Positions 43,362 through 51,835 of a stretch of 64,000 nt of DNA are shown one piece after another. Both the position numbers and the translations under genes were made by a program. The notes beneath the pieces were generated by a model. That model saw only the letters and a program-made list of their open reading frames with translations. It searched no databases and had not been told where the DNA came from. The DNA is from Prosthecobacter sp. (GTDB lineage Bacteria > Verrucomicrobiota > Verrucomicrobiia > Verrucomicrobiales > Verrucomicrobiaceae), in contig NZ_JAXMIH010000008.1 of the NCBI RefSeq assembly GCF_034366625.1, positions 744,001-808,000 of the forward strand, in the 5' to 3' direction. The first letter of the stretch is position 1, and each line of letters starts with the position of its first letter.

Positions 43362-46190
43362 ATGCGGACCTTCACTGCTGCGAAGAGCGTTCAAATGCCG
43401 GCACTGCTGGCACTGCTGCTGACTGTCGGAAGCGTGAAGGCGGCGGATGACGCCGCTATGCGGAAACTTCAGGCCGACCGCGAGCATTATGACAAGCAAC
43501 TGAGCGCCTACCGTGAGATGCGCGACAAGGTGGAGCGCGGCCACGTTTCGGAGGCGCAGTGGCAGGCGGCGCAGGACATGGAGGATTTCGGCATGAACAC
43601 GCTCAAGGAGCTGTCGGTGCTCAGCGCGGCACGCGACATCACGAAGGCGGTGAACCTCGACAAACTCTCGGTTGTTCCATTGCGCTCGAACCTTCCGTAT
43701 GTGCTCTATGTCGCTGAAGCCGTTGAGAAAGCCTACAAGGCGGAGAAGGACTTGGAAAAGCATCGCGCCGAAGGACGCGCCGCTGATCCTGAGTATGCCA
43801 GATCGTATCAGGCGAAGCTGGATGAGGCGATCGCCCTTGTCGAACATTTGAAGCGCCCCGCGCAACTCGTGCAGCGAAAAGAATGGGCCTATGGGGACGA
43901 GAAAAAGATGGATTGCCTGACTGGAACGGCGTTGAGCGCGCTCTATGCGCTCAAAGCGGCGACGGTCGAGGGCAAGGACGAGCGCATGAGGTGGGGGACC
44001 AAGGCTGGCAAGGAGGTTTCGGAAACGCTGCTGAAGCTTCCCACCATCAACACATCATCGCCCACCACGTTGGGAGGCGTGCTCAATCCCCAGACCAACA
44101 GATCAGGCGTGCTGGCGCTCAACAAGGTTCTCGCAGAAACAGGCGCCCGCCTGATGGTGTCGGCCGTGGCGATCTCATGGTCTGATTCCATGCAAGCCGA
44201 GGCGTTGTTGCGAAAGGAGAACACGCTTTCCGATCTCAGCTACCGCATCATGGTGGCGGATTACGAGAGGGACAAAGTTCTCGCCGCTGAACGCAAAATC
44301 GAACGTGGGCGGCTTCTGAAGGAACCTGGAGGCATCAAGTTCAATGGTGAACGCGCTGACGAACTCGCCTTGAAACTCGACATCGACTCGGTCGCCTACG
44401 ATCCCGTGCGCGGACGGTTGGTGGTCAGCGGCAAGAAGTCGGAGGAGGCCTTCGACATGGATGTGTTTGCCGATGTGCTGCGGCTCGCGGTCGAGGAACA
44501 CGAGCCTTTTTTCAGCATGGACCCGTCGCGCATCGAGGACTGGGACAATTCTGGCAGCCGGTTTGCCGAAAAACTGCGCGGAAAATACAGCACAGAGCAA
44601 CTTGCCGCCCGGGTGCGCAGCCTGTGTTCACAGCCGATCCAGCGCGGCAACCGCAGCTATTACTACGCAACCGCCTATGACCTTGATGCCGGGTTGTTTG
44701 CCGCGGCCAACGAAGGCCGGGACATCAGTTGCAAGCTGGTTTTTTCACCCAACTGGCTGCGCTATTCCAAGTTGGGCTGGATTCTTTATGAAGCGGACAT
44801 GGCGATCAAGGCGGTGGCAGCCGGCTTTTTCCAACACTGGCCCGATGTGGCTCCCTCTCCCGCCTGGGAGCTGCCCGATTTCAATCCGACCTGGCTCAAT
44901 CGTCATGAACATCATTCAGGTCGTGCGAATTTCGAACTCGATGAGGCCAGCGTGGTGGATGCGCACGGACGGCTCAGTCTGGCGGAGATCCGTCCGAAGC
45001 TCTACGTGACCTACCGGGAATCCGGCACGCATCAGGATGTTTTTCCCCAGCCTCCCGCGTGCAAGGCTGTCAGCGACCACTTTACGCGCAACTGGCACTT
45101 CTACGTCGATCGCCTGCCTGAACTGGGACGCCTACAGAATGTGTACAAGGCCTATGTGGCGGCGAAGTATCTCGTGCGTGAGCATCCTGGCCTGGCCGAG
45201 CGCATCCGTTTGCTGCCACGGCAGGCGGACTGGCCGGAGCAGCCGCCTTTGCGGAGCATTCGTCCCAACGTGGTTCGTGTTTGTTACGAAGGAGAGCGTC
45301 TCGTTCCGCTTGATGATGAGCAGCGCGTCTGGTGGGACATCGGTGGTGGCTTCGGTGGCGGTGCTGTGTTCAAGGTCGCGGAGAAGATTGATTTCTCGGG
45401 CCGCACGGCGGCTCCGGCCGCGTTGACCGGCGCCACTTTGCTCGATGCTGCTTCAACGCTCGATTTTGAGGAGCAGGGCGATCACGCGGCGCTCGCCTTT
45501 GAAATTGGAACCACGCCCATGCCGGGCGGTCCCATGTTTCGCACGGGAGTGCTGGTGGCTGGCGTGCTGCTGGGTGTGGCGCTCCTCGGCGCGTCCTTGC
45601 GGCGCTGGGACTGGCAGCAGATCGGGGCGTCTCAAAGCTGCCGTCACTGTGAGAAGGTGTACGCAGGTGTCGGCAGGGCGGCGTTGCTGGGCCATGCGCT
45701 GACGGCGGCAGGATTGTTCTGTTTGCTGGTGCTGCCGCTGCTGGCGGCATGGCGCGAGGGTGAAGTGCCGTGGACGAGGCTCGTGGTGGCCGTGCTGGTG
45801 CTGACGGGCGTGGCGGCTCTGCTCACGTTGACGGGGAGTTTGATCCTCGCGTGCATCCGGCGTGTCCGGCCTGCGGTGCCAGGGCATCGCGGCTGGGTGC
45901 CCGCGTTTTTCGTGGGCGGGCAGCTTTGCGGCTTCGTCATGCTTGTGGCGCTGTGGCAAAGCGGCGTGTCCGCCAATGCGGTTGGAATGGCGTGCCGACG
46001 CTTGCTTGGTTCTGCCTTGGGCGAGCGTTTGCTGGTGCAGTTTGGCGGCGCAGCTCCGCTGGCATGGGCGGCGTGGACGCTTGCCGCCGGTTTGCTCTTG
46101 GTGCTGCTTTCGCGCTGGGTGGTGCCGCTGATACTCGGCAGCCGTCCGCTGTTGTTTTCATCCTCCCAATCTCATCACCATTCCTCATGA
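43362..46190 (+). CDS. Large membrane protein heading the MoxR operon
   Basis: 942 residues. A signal peptide (~1-28) is followed by ~690 residues of unrecognised, mostly helical then mixed sequence, and about five membrane helices at the C-terminus (~725-745, 768-790, 797-822, 840-862, 890-915). A CRHC pair follows the first of these helices. It looks like a large extracytoplasmic domain tethered by a C-terminal membrane bundle. Its stop overlaps the MoxR start (ATGA), so it is almost surely translated with it and is a candidate client or partner of the ATPase. I recognise no named family. Confidence 0.72.
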   Translation: MRTFTAAKSVQMPALLALLLTVGSVKAADDAAMRKLQADREHYDKQLSAYREMRDKVERGHVSEAQWQAAQDMEDFGMNTLKELSVLSAARDITKAVNLDKLSVVPLRSNLPYVLYVAEAVEKAYKAEKDLEKHRAEGRAADPEYARSYQAKLDEAIALVEHLKRPAQLVQRKEWAYGDEKKMDCLTGTALSALYALKAATVEGKDERMRWGTKAGKEVSETLLKLPTINTSSPTTLGGVLNPQTNRSGVLALNKVLAETGARLMVSAVAISWSDSMQAEALLRKENTLSDLSYRIMVADYERDKVLAAERKIERGRLLKEPGGIKFNGERADELALKLDIDSVAYDPVRGRLVVSGKKSEEAFDMDVFADVLRLAVEEHEPFFSMDPSRIEDWDNSGSRFAEKLRGKYSTEQLAARVRSLCSQPIQRGNRSYYYATAYDLDAGLFAAANEGRDISCKLVFSPNWLRYSKLGWILYEADMAIKAVAAGFFQHWPDVAPSPAWELPDFNPTWLNRHEHHSGRANFELDEASVVDAHGRLSLAEIRPKLYVTYRESGTHQDVFPQPPACKAVSDHFTRNWHFYVDRLPELGRLQNVYKAYVAAKYLVREHPGLAERIRLLPRQADWPEQPPLRSIRPNVVRVCYEGERLVPLDDEQRVWWDIGGGFGGGAVFKVAEKIDFSGRTAAPAALTGATLLDAASTLDFEEQGDHAALAFEIGTTPMPGGPMFRTGVLVAGVLLGVALLGASLRRWDWQQIGASQSCRHCEKVYAGVGRAALLGHALTAAGLFCLLVLPLLAAWREGEVPWTRLVVAVLVLTGVAALLTLTGSLILACIRRVRPAVPGHRGWVPAFFVGGQLCGFVMLVALWQSGVSANAVGMACRRLLGSALGERLLVQFGGAAPLAWAAWTLAAGLLLVLLSRWVVPLILGSRPLLFSSSQSHHHSS

Positions 46191-47122
46191 AAGAGATCCA
46201 TTCGGCACTCGACACGCTCGCACGCAACATCTCCACGGTGATCATCGGCAAGGATGATGCCATCCGCCTTGTCCTCGCCGCCTTGCTCTCGCGTGGTCAT
46301 GTGCTGCTCGAAGACATGCCCGGTGTGGGAAAAACGATGCTCGCACGCGCGCTCGCGCGTTCAGTGGACTGCACCTTCAAGCGCATCCAATGCACACCCG
46401 ACCTGCTGCCGGTGGATGTCACGGGCTATGTCGATCCAAGGACGCGTGAGTTCCGTCAGGGGCCGGTGTTTGGCCACATCGTGCTGGCCGATGAGCTGAA
46501 CCGCGCCACGCCGCGCACGCAAAGCGCGCTGCTGGAGGCCATGGGTGAGGGGCAGGTCAGCATCGAAGGCGAAACGCACCAGTTGCCCGATCCCTTCATG
46601 GTGATTGCCACGCAGAATCCCGTGGAGCATCGCGGCGTGAATGATCTTCCAGAAGCGCAGCTCGACCGCTTTCAGATGCTGCTCTCACCCGGTTATCCCG
46701 ACGAAGCGGAGGAGAAGCGCATCCTGCTCGCACGCGCTACAACGGACCCGATTCAAAGCCTTCAGCCCGTCATGAACGCGGCGACGCTGCGCGGCATCAT
46801 GGCCAAGGTGCCGGAGGTGAAGCTTGCGGAGTCGCTCATCGATTACATCCTGGCGCTGGTGCGTGCCACGCGTGGTGATGAGGCGTTGCAGATCGGTGCG
46901 AGTCCACGTTCCGGCCTGCAATTGATGCATCTGGCGCGGGCCTATGCGCTGGTGCAAGGGCGTGCCTATGTGATTCCCGACGACATCAAGCTGCTGGCGC
47001 AGCATGTGCTGCCTCATCGGGTGTTTCCTGCCAGCACGTCCCAGGAGACGCTCAGCACGACCGCCTGGAAGCAGGAAATCGTCAGGCGCATCATCGCGAC
47101 GGTGAAGGTGCCCGGAATTTGA
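46187..47122 (+). CDS. MoxR-family AAA+ ATPase
   Basis: 311 residues, typical of the family. Walker A GVGKT (46-50) and Walker B VLADELNRA (Asp102-Glu103) are intact, followed by EAMGEGQVSIEG, IATQNPVEHRG (sensor 1 region) and the lid domain with ASPRSGLQLMHLARA. MoxR ATPases act as chaperones that load metals or activate partner proteins, normally with a DUF58/vWA partner, which is the next gene. The start at 46187 overlaps the preceding stop; the frame is open further upstream but encodes an antisense-like Arg-rich stretch. Confidence 0.95.
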   Translation: MKEIHSALDTLARNISTVIIGKDDAIRLVLAALLSRGHVLLEDMPGVGKTMLARALARSVDCTFKRIQCTPDLLPVDVTGYVDPRTREFRQGPVFGHIVLADELNRATPRTQSALLEAMGEGQVSIEGETHQLPDPFMVIATQNPVEHRGVNDLPEAQLDRFQMLLSPGYPDEAEEKRILLARATTDPIQSLQPVMNAATLRGIMAKVPEVKLAESLIDYILALVRATRGDEALQIGASPRSGLQLMHLARAYALVQGRAYVIPDDIKLLAQHVLPHRVFPASTSQETLSTTAWKQEIVRRIIATVKVPGI

Positions 47123-47134
47123 AGCTCTCATCCC

Positions 47135-48307
47135 ATGCTCAAGCCCACGCGAAATGACGCCACTCTCGATCACACCACCGCCGCGTGGTGTGTGGCGGCA
47201 TTGGTGGTTGGAATCATCGTGGCACAGGTGTCTCCGCATCCCGATGCGTCGAAGGTCGTGGCGGTGCTGTTGCTGCTCGGAGCCGGCTGGGTGGCGGCGG
47301 CTACGTTTCTGACGCATGGAGCAGGTGATTCACTGCTGTGCGAGGTGCTGCGCCTGCCAGAGGATTTCCACGCGCTTGGCATCGTCACACTGCGCTTGCG
47401 TCTGGTGAACGCACATCGGCGACGCCCTGCGTTGTTTCTGCAATCTCATGTCCGCGTGCGTGCCGACGGCCGCATGTTGCCCTCACCGCCGTTCATTACG
47501 CCACAGCTCGCGCCGCGTGAGGCGGTGGAGCTGGAGTGGAGCATCACGATCAACATGCGTGGCGAGCATGAAATCGTGGACCTGCGCGTGCGCCGCTGCT
47601 TTCCGGGCAGCCTGGTGGTGTGCGAGCAGATTTTCCTGCTCCAACATCGCATGCTCGCGTTGCCTGCGGTTTACCGGCTGCAGGATCGTGCGGTGCAGTT
47701 GCTGATCGGCCGCCGTCATGCCGCCGGGCGACAACATGCCAGTCCGGCGGCGATGGAGGACTTCATTGGCGTGCGCTCCTATCGCGCGGGTGACAATCCG
47801 CGGCACATTCATCTCGTCACGTCGCTGCGCATGCCGGAGTATCCGATGGAACTCGCGGTGCGAGAGTTTGAAGATCCGACCGATGATGATGTGTGCCTCG
47901 TGCTCGACACCGGCATCGCCGAAGACGAGGAAGATCGTGAGCTGCTGCTCTACCGGCACGAGAAATCCCTGTCCTTCAGCGTGGCGCTGTGCCGTTTGTT
48001 GTGCGGACGCAAGTATAGGGTGCGGTTTCGTTTTCTGGATGCCGACGGGAAGGCCCGTGACCTGCGGATTCAACATCCCGTGCGCGATCTGGCCCGCCTG
48101 GAATCGTTGCTGGCACGTGTGAAGCCGATTTCATCGCGCAAAGCGGTCCAACAACTGCTGGGCAAACAGGCCGGACTCGGCGAGGCGGCGGTTTTGTTCA
48201 TCAGCTTGCGTGAAATCGCGGAGGAAAGGCGCCAACCGCGTCTCGCGGTGCTGAGCGTGACGCCGGACTGGCAGATGTCACTCGTGCGGGAGGTGGTGGA
48301 CTCATGA
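47135..48307 (+). CDS. DUF58 protein
   Basis: 390 residues. Two membrane helices near the N-terminus (~14-31 and ~40-58), then a beta-rich region, and the DUF58 core with SYRAGDNPRHIHL (215-227) and a vWA-like strand CLVLDTG (254-260). The usual IHW of the family is IHL here. DUF58 proteins are membrane-anchored partners of MoxR ATPases. It lies 12 bases after the MoxR gene and overlaps the next gene by ATGA. Confidence 0.88.
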   Translation: MLKPTRNDATLDHTTAAWCVAALVVGIIVAQVSPHPDASKVVAVLLLLGAGWVAAATFLTHGAGDSLLCEVLRLPEDFHALGIVTLRLRLVNAHRRRPALFLQSHVRVRADGRMLPSPPFITPQLAPREAVELEWSITINMRGEHEIVDLRVRRCFPGSLVVCEQIFLLQHRMLALPAVYRLQDRAVQLLIGRRHAAGRQHASPAAMEDFIGVRSYRAGDNPRHIHLVTSLRMPEYPMELAVREFEDPTDDDVCLVLDTGIAEDEEDRELLLYRHEKSLSFSVALCRLLCGRKYRVRFRFLDADGKARDLRIQHPVRDLARLESLLARVKPISSRKAVQQLLGKQAGLGEAAVLFISLREIAEERRQPRLAVLSVTPDWQMSLVREVVDS

Positions 48308-49116
48308 AAGCGCCGGGCCGCGAAGTTTATGAGCAGGAACGTGATGCCGCCGGGCAGACACCGCAGGAGTTCTTGCGCCACGCCGGTGAGGAACGATTTG
48401 AAGCCGCTTTGTTCGCCGATTCGTGGCATGTGTGGCCGGTGCTGGGTGCGCTGACTCTGGCATGGATCGCCAATGTGGTGCCGGGATGGCATGTCACGGG
48501 AATCGTTGCGATACTCGAAACGGCTGCGTTTGCCGGACTTGCCGCCCAGCAGGTTGAACCTTTGGGCAGCAGGAGGCGGTATCTGATGATTTATATCGTT
48601 TGGACGATGCTCGCATGCATCAGCGCACGGGGATCAACATCTGCTCTCGCTTGGCTGGCGGGTGGATTCGTGCTGAGTTGGATCGTGGTCACGGTTGTCG
48701 GCAAGGCCGCTGCGGATGTCGTGCGGATATGGCAGCGTGTGGCCTGCATCGGCTGGGTCATCAGCTTGTCATGGACCTCATTAGCCAGTGTGCCGGCTGC
48801 GTTTGCGCTCACCATCGCCGGGTTGATGATTTTTCTCGTGATTCGCATGGCATTGCGTCGCCAGCGCCAGTTTGTGGCTGTGGTGCTGCTGTGGGCGCTG
48901 TTGCATGCGCTCGCGCTTCGCAACGGCGAAGGCGCGCTTGCGCTGCATGTGGCGCTGATCGTGCCCGGTTTCTTCTGTCTCGTCATCGCTTGCTGGCGTT
49001 TTGGCGAAGCCAGCCTCGTGCGCTGGCCGCGCAGCATTTACCGCAGTTCGCCGTTGTGTCTGGTACCACGGCTGGATCAAAGCCGCGATCATCCTTTGAA
49101 AATCGATGTCCTCTGA
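48304..49116 (+). CDS. Multi-pass membrane protein of the MoxR operon
   Basis: 270 residues. A charged, cytoplasmic N-terminus (~45 residues) precedes six or so membrane helices between ~40 and 240. In MoxR/DUF58 operons this slot often holds a transglutaminase-DUF4129 membrane protein; here only the membrane part is seen and the DUF4129-like domains lie in later genes. The start overlaps the DUF58 stop, and the end overlaps the next start by 11 bases. No catalytic residues recognised. Confidence 0.75.
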   Translation: MKAPGREVYEQERDAAGQTPQEFLRHAGEERFEAALFADSWHVWPVLGALTLAWIANVVPGWHVTGIVAILETAAFAGLAAQQVEPLGSRRRYLMIYIVWTMLACISARGSTSALAWLAGGFVLSWIVVTVVGKAAADVVRIWQRVACIGWVISLSWTSLASVPAAFALTIAGLMIFLVIRMALRRQRQFVAVVLLWALLHALALRNGEGALALHVALIVPGFFCLVIACWRFGEASLVRWPRSIYRSSPLCLVPRLDQSRDHPLKIDVL

Positions 49117-49582
49117 CCGTCCAGTTCTGCCACGCCAGTGGTTTCTGATCGCCGCTTTGATCGCGTTGATCGCGGCAAGTGCTGGCCTGTTGCTGATGCG
49201 TGGCGGTGCGGACCAGCAGCCATCACCCGTGCCGATTGATCGCCCCAAGGATGAGCCCGGGCCGATCAATCAGGAACCGGAGCCCGAGCCAAAGCCGAAA
49301 CCACCACCACAACCTCCTCCTCCTGAGCCACCTCCGCCGCCGCCGAAAATCGACGAACCTCCGCCACCGCCAGCACCCGAGGCCTCCACGTCCTTTTCTT
49401 CTGGCAGCGGAGGTCCGAGCAAGCCGAATCCCTCCGTGGTGGCCGAACTGCCACCGCTGTGGGAATTGCTCATCCGCCCTTGGATGCCCTGGGCTGCCGC
49501 AGGCGCGTTGATGGCGCTGGCGTTTCTACAATGGCGTCGAAGACGGTCAGGAAACGGCAACGATTCATCCCAATCTTCATGA
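49106..49582 (+). CDS. Proline-rich protein with two membrane helices
   Basis: 158 residues: N-terminal membrane helix (~12-33), a ~65-residue segment made almost only of Pro, Glu and Lys (PEPEPKPKPPPQPPPPEPPP type), a Ser/Gly stretch, then a second helix (~128-145) and a basic tail. Both ends face the same side if both helices span. The extended Pro/Glu/Lys rod resembles the periplasm-spanning part of TonB-like proteins, though no TonB C-terminal domain is present. Translationally coupled on both sides. Confidence 0.72.
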   Translation: MSSDRPVLPRQWFLIAALIALIAASAGLLLMRGGADQQPSPVPIDRPKDEPGPINQEPEPEPKPKPPPQPPPPEPPPPPPKIDEPPPPPAPEASTSFSSGSGGPSKPNPSVVAELPPLWELLIRPWMPWAAAGALMALAFLQWRRRRSGNGNDSSQSS

Positions 49583-49920
49583 TCCCGGCCGCTGAAGCAC
49601 TCTGGACGCGACTTCTCGCCCTTCTGCGCGAGCAGGGACGCATGCCACTGCGTTCAGAGCCGCTCACGCCGCATGAGATCGCGCTGCATTGCCACGAGAC
49701 CGACGGCGATGACCGCGTGCGGCGTTTTGTGGACGGCTTCTACTATCCGGCCCGCTTTGGGCAGACGACCGGCAGTCTGAGCGAGGCCGAGGCCACGGCG
49801 CTGTTGGACTCTTTTGAAAAACGCGCGGCGACTGCCGGCGACGACACGCATGGGAAATCCACGCATCGTCCGCTTTGCCAAATCTGCCAGCACCGGCCAG
49901 TGTCCGGCACCCCCGCCTGA
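49579..49920 (+). CDS. Small DUF4129-like domain protein
   Basis: 113 residues from an ATG overlapping the previous stop (ATGA). Residues ~8-78 match the C-terminus of the HEAT protein at 49928 and the N-terminus of the TPR protein at 51835: LWTRLLALLREQG, LTPHEIALHC, VRRFVDGFYYPARFG, LSEAEATALL. The pattern (TPxE...VRRFV..YY...FG...LSEAEA) resembles DUF4129, the domain that ends many transglutaminase-like proteins in MoxR operons. The last ~30 residues are low in pattern. Probably a binding module. Confidence 0.68.
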   Translation: MIPAAEALWTRLLALLREQGRMPLRSEPLTPHEIALHCHETDGDDRVRRFVDGFYYPARFGQTTGSLSEAEATALLDSFEKRAATAGDDTHGKSTHRPLCQICQHRPVSGTPA

Positions 49921-49927
49921 TTTCGCC

Positions 49928-51835
49928 ATGCTCTCCGAGTTCCTCCTCAAACGCCAGATCGCGCAGTTGGTGCGCCGGTCGCACGATGCTTCGCGCATGG
50001 ATCAGTATGATAGCATCACCGAGCTTGGGAAACTGCCTCCCAGCGACGAGTCCATCGCCTGCCTGATTCAGCACACGCGCGACCGGAACAGCGCCACCGG
50101 CGTGACGGCCGTTCGTGCCCTGGGCATGGTCAAGGACCGCCGCGCCACGGATCATCTCATGACGTTGTTGCAGGATGCGAATGGCTGGTTGGACGAGGAA
50201 GTCGCCAAATCCCTCGGTAATCCACATCACGCCAGCGCATTGCCTGCTCTGGCCGCCATCGCTCGTGGTTATGTGCGCGACTACAACGAAGCCTGGCGCA
50301 TGGGCCGGGTGATTGAGATCATGCAGGCCATCGACCCGCTGGCCTGTCAGACGTACTTCGAAGACATGGCCCGTCCCGTGTTGGAGAGCGCTCTTCGTCA
50401 GTTGCAACGTGAGGAACTCGACAAGGCACGCCCCGCCTGGGCGGAACGATTTCTGGAGCAGAGCCAGCAACCGGCGGGGCTCGCAGCGCGGCGTGAATTG
50501 CAGGAGCATCTCGTCCGGCATCATCACAAGGTGATCATGAACAGTGGAAGTTTTGACGAGATAGGGACCTCGCTCGGATGGCTGCGTCAGATCATCCTGC
50601 CAGCGGCCGCGCAGGCTGTGGCGGAGTTCGTGCGCACGCCTTCACGCAAGGCCACCCGACGTGCGAGCTACCTCGTGTCAGACGATGACGACCCCGCCGT
50701 CCAATATCAGTGGTATGACGAAACCTGTTTCACCAGCGAGCTAGGACAGCCCGCCGGACCGGAGGAACAGGCGGAGTCGCAGGACGCCGCCAAGGCGCGT
50801 GAGGTTTACGCGGATACGGAGATCACACGTCGGCATCGTGAGAACATTTATCCTGTTTTGCTCGATCACGGCACTTCCGATGATCTCGCCACCTATGCGC
50901 AGCTTTGCCTCACGCAGCCATGCTACGATTTGTTCGTTTCGTCTTCTCAGCGAGATCCGAGCATACCGAAACTGAACCGGCTGGCGGCCATGCTGCGTCA
51001 CGCGCAAAAGATGCCGCGTGCCGCCGAGCTGCTGCGGCTCATTCTCGCCGGTGATCGCACGCAACTGTGGGCAAGCGTGCGTGAGGCGCTCGCCAAAGGC
51101 ATCGACTGGAAACCGCAGGCGGTGGAATTGCTGGAGCAGACGCAGTATCCGGCGCTGGACGATTTGCTGGCGTCCTGGATCGAGGGCGAATGGTCCACCG
51201 GCAAGCCGAGCCTGTTCACGCCTTTTCTCTCCCGCCGCAATCCTGTGCAGCTTGCGGAACTGGCAGCGCAGCACCTGCTTCGCTGCTCTTCCAGCGCCGC
51301 ACGGCTCGAAGCGCGGCAAAGTGTGCTCGCCAGCGACGAGAAAGCACTGAATGTCGCGCGGAAACTGCATGAAAGCGGCGGCTGGGCGGACCGGCGTGAC
51401 GCGCTGGCCATTCTGAGTTCGCTGAACAACTCCGAAGCAGAAACAGAACTGCGCGCATGGCTCGCCACCGAAACCGATCGGGAATGTCTCGCCGAAGTCG
51501 AGGAGCGACGCGGTGCGAAATTCGTGCAGCAATGCAAGGCCGCCGCTGCTCCAGAGCCTCCACCGGAACAACCTCAGACGCCTCCGTCTGCCGCGGTGGA
51601 TCATGTGGCGCTGTGGAAGCGGGTGCAGAGTTGTTTGCAAAAACGTGGTGTTCCCACGGATGATGCGGCCACGCCGGGCGATCTGGCGCGTCGTGCCGAT
51701 GAGCAGCTTGGCACCCGCGAGGTGAGCCGCTTTGTGTTTGAGTATTACTATCCCTCCGCCTACGGCGAGTCGCTGGCTCCGGATGTTGTCGCCACCGCGC
51801 AGGCCTGGGTTGAACAATTTGAGAGAGGCTCCTGA
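49928..51835 (+). CDS. HEAT-repeat protein with C-terminal DUF4129-like domain
   Basis: 635 residues from the ATG at 49928, 7 bases after the previous stop; the frame is open to 49814 but overlaps the preceding gene. Residues ~5-130 form HEAT-like helices (SIACLIQHTRDRNSATGVTA, DRRATDHLMTLLQDANGWLD), and further helical repeats continue to ~550 (ELAAQHLLRCSSSAARLEAR). A Pro-rich linker leads to a DUF4129-like domain (~565-632; LWKRVQSCLQKRG, ATPGDLARRA, VSRFVFEYYYPSAYG). Cytoplasmic scaffold by appearance. It ends in TGATG, its stop overlapping the next start by one base. Confidence 0.75.
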   Translation: MLSEFLLKRQIAQLVRRSHDASRMDQYDSITELGKLPPSDESIACLIQHTRDRNSATGVTAVRALGMVKDRRATDHLMTLLQDANGWLDEEVAKSLGNPHHASALPALAAIARGYVRDYNEAWRMGRVIEIMQAIDPLACQTYFEDMARPVLESALRQLQREELDKARPAWAERFLEQSQQPAGLAARRELQEHLVRHHHKVIMNSGSFDEIGTSLGWLRQIILPAAAQAVAEFVRTPSRKATRRASYLVSDDDDPAVQYQWYDETCFTSELGQPAGPEEQAESQDAAKAREVYADTEITRRHRENIYPVLLDHGTSDDLATYAQLCLTQPCYDLFVSSSQRDPSIPKLNRLAAMLRHAQKMPRAAELLRLILAGDRTQLWASVREALAKGIDWKPQAVELLEQTQYPALDDLLASWIEGEWSTGKPSLFTPFLSRRNPVQLAELAAQHLLRCSSSAARLEARQSVLASDEKALNVARKLHESGGWADRRDALAILSSLNNSEAETELRAWLATETDRECLAEVEERRGAKFVQQCKAAAAPEPPPEQPQTPPSAAVDHVALWKRVQSCLQKRGVPTDDAATPGDLARRADEQLGTREVSRFVFEYYYPSAYGESLAPDVVATAQAWVEQFERGS

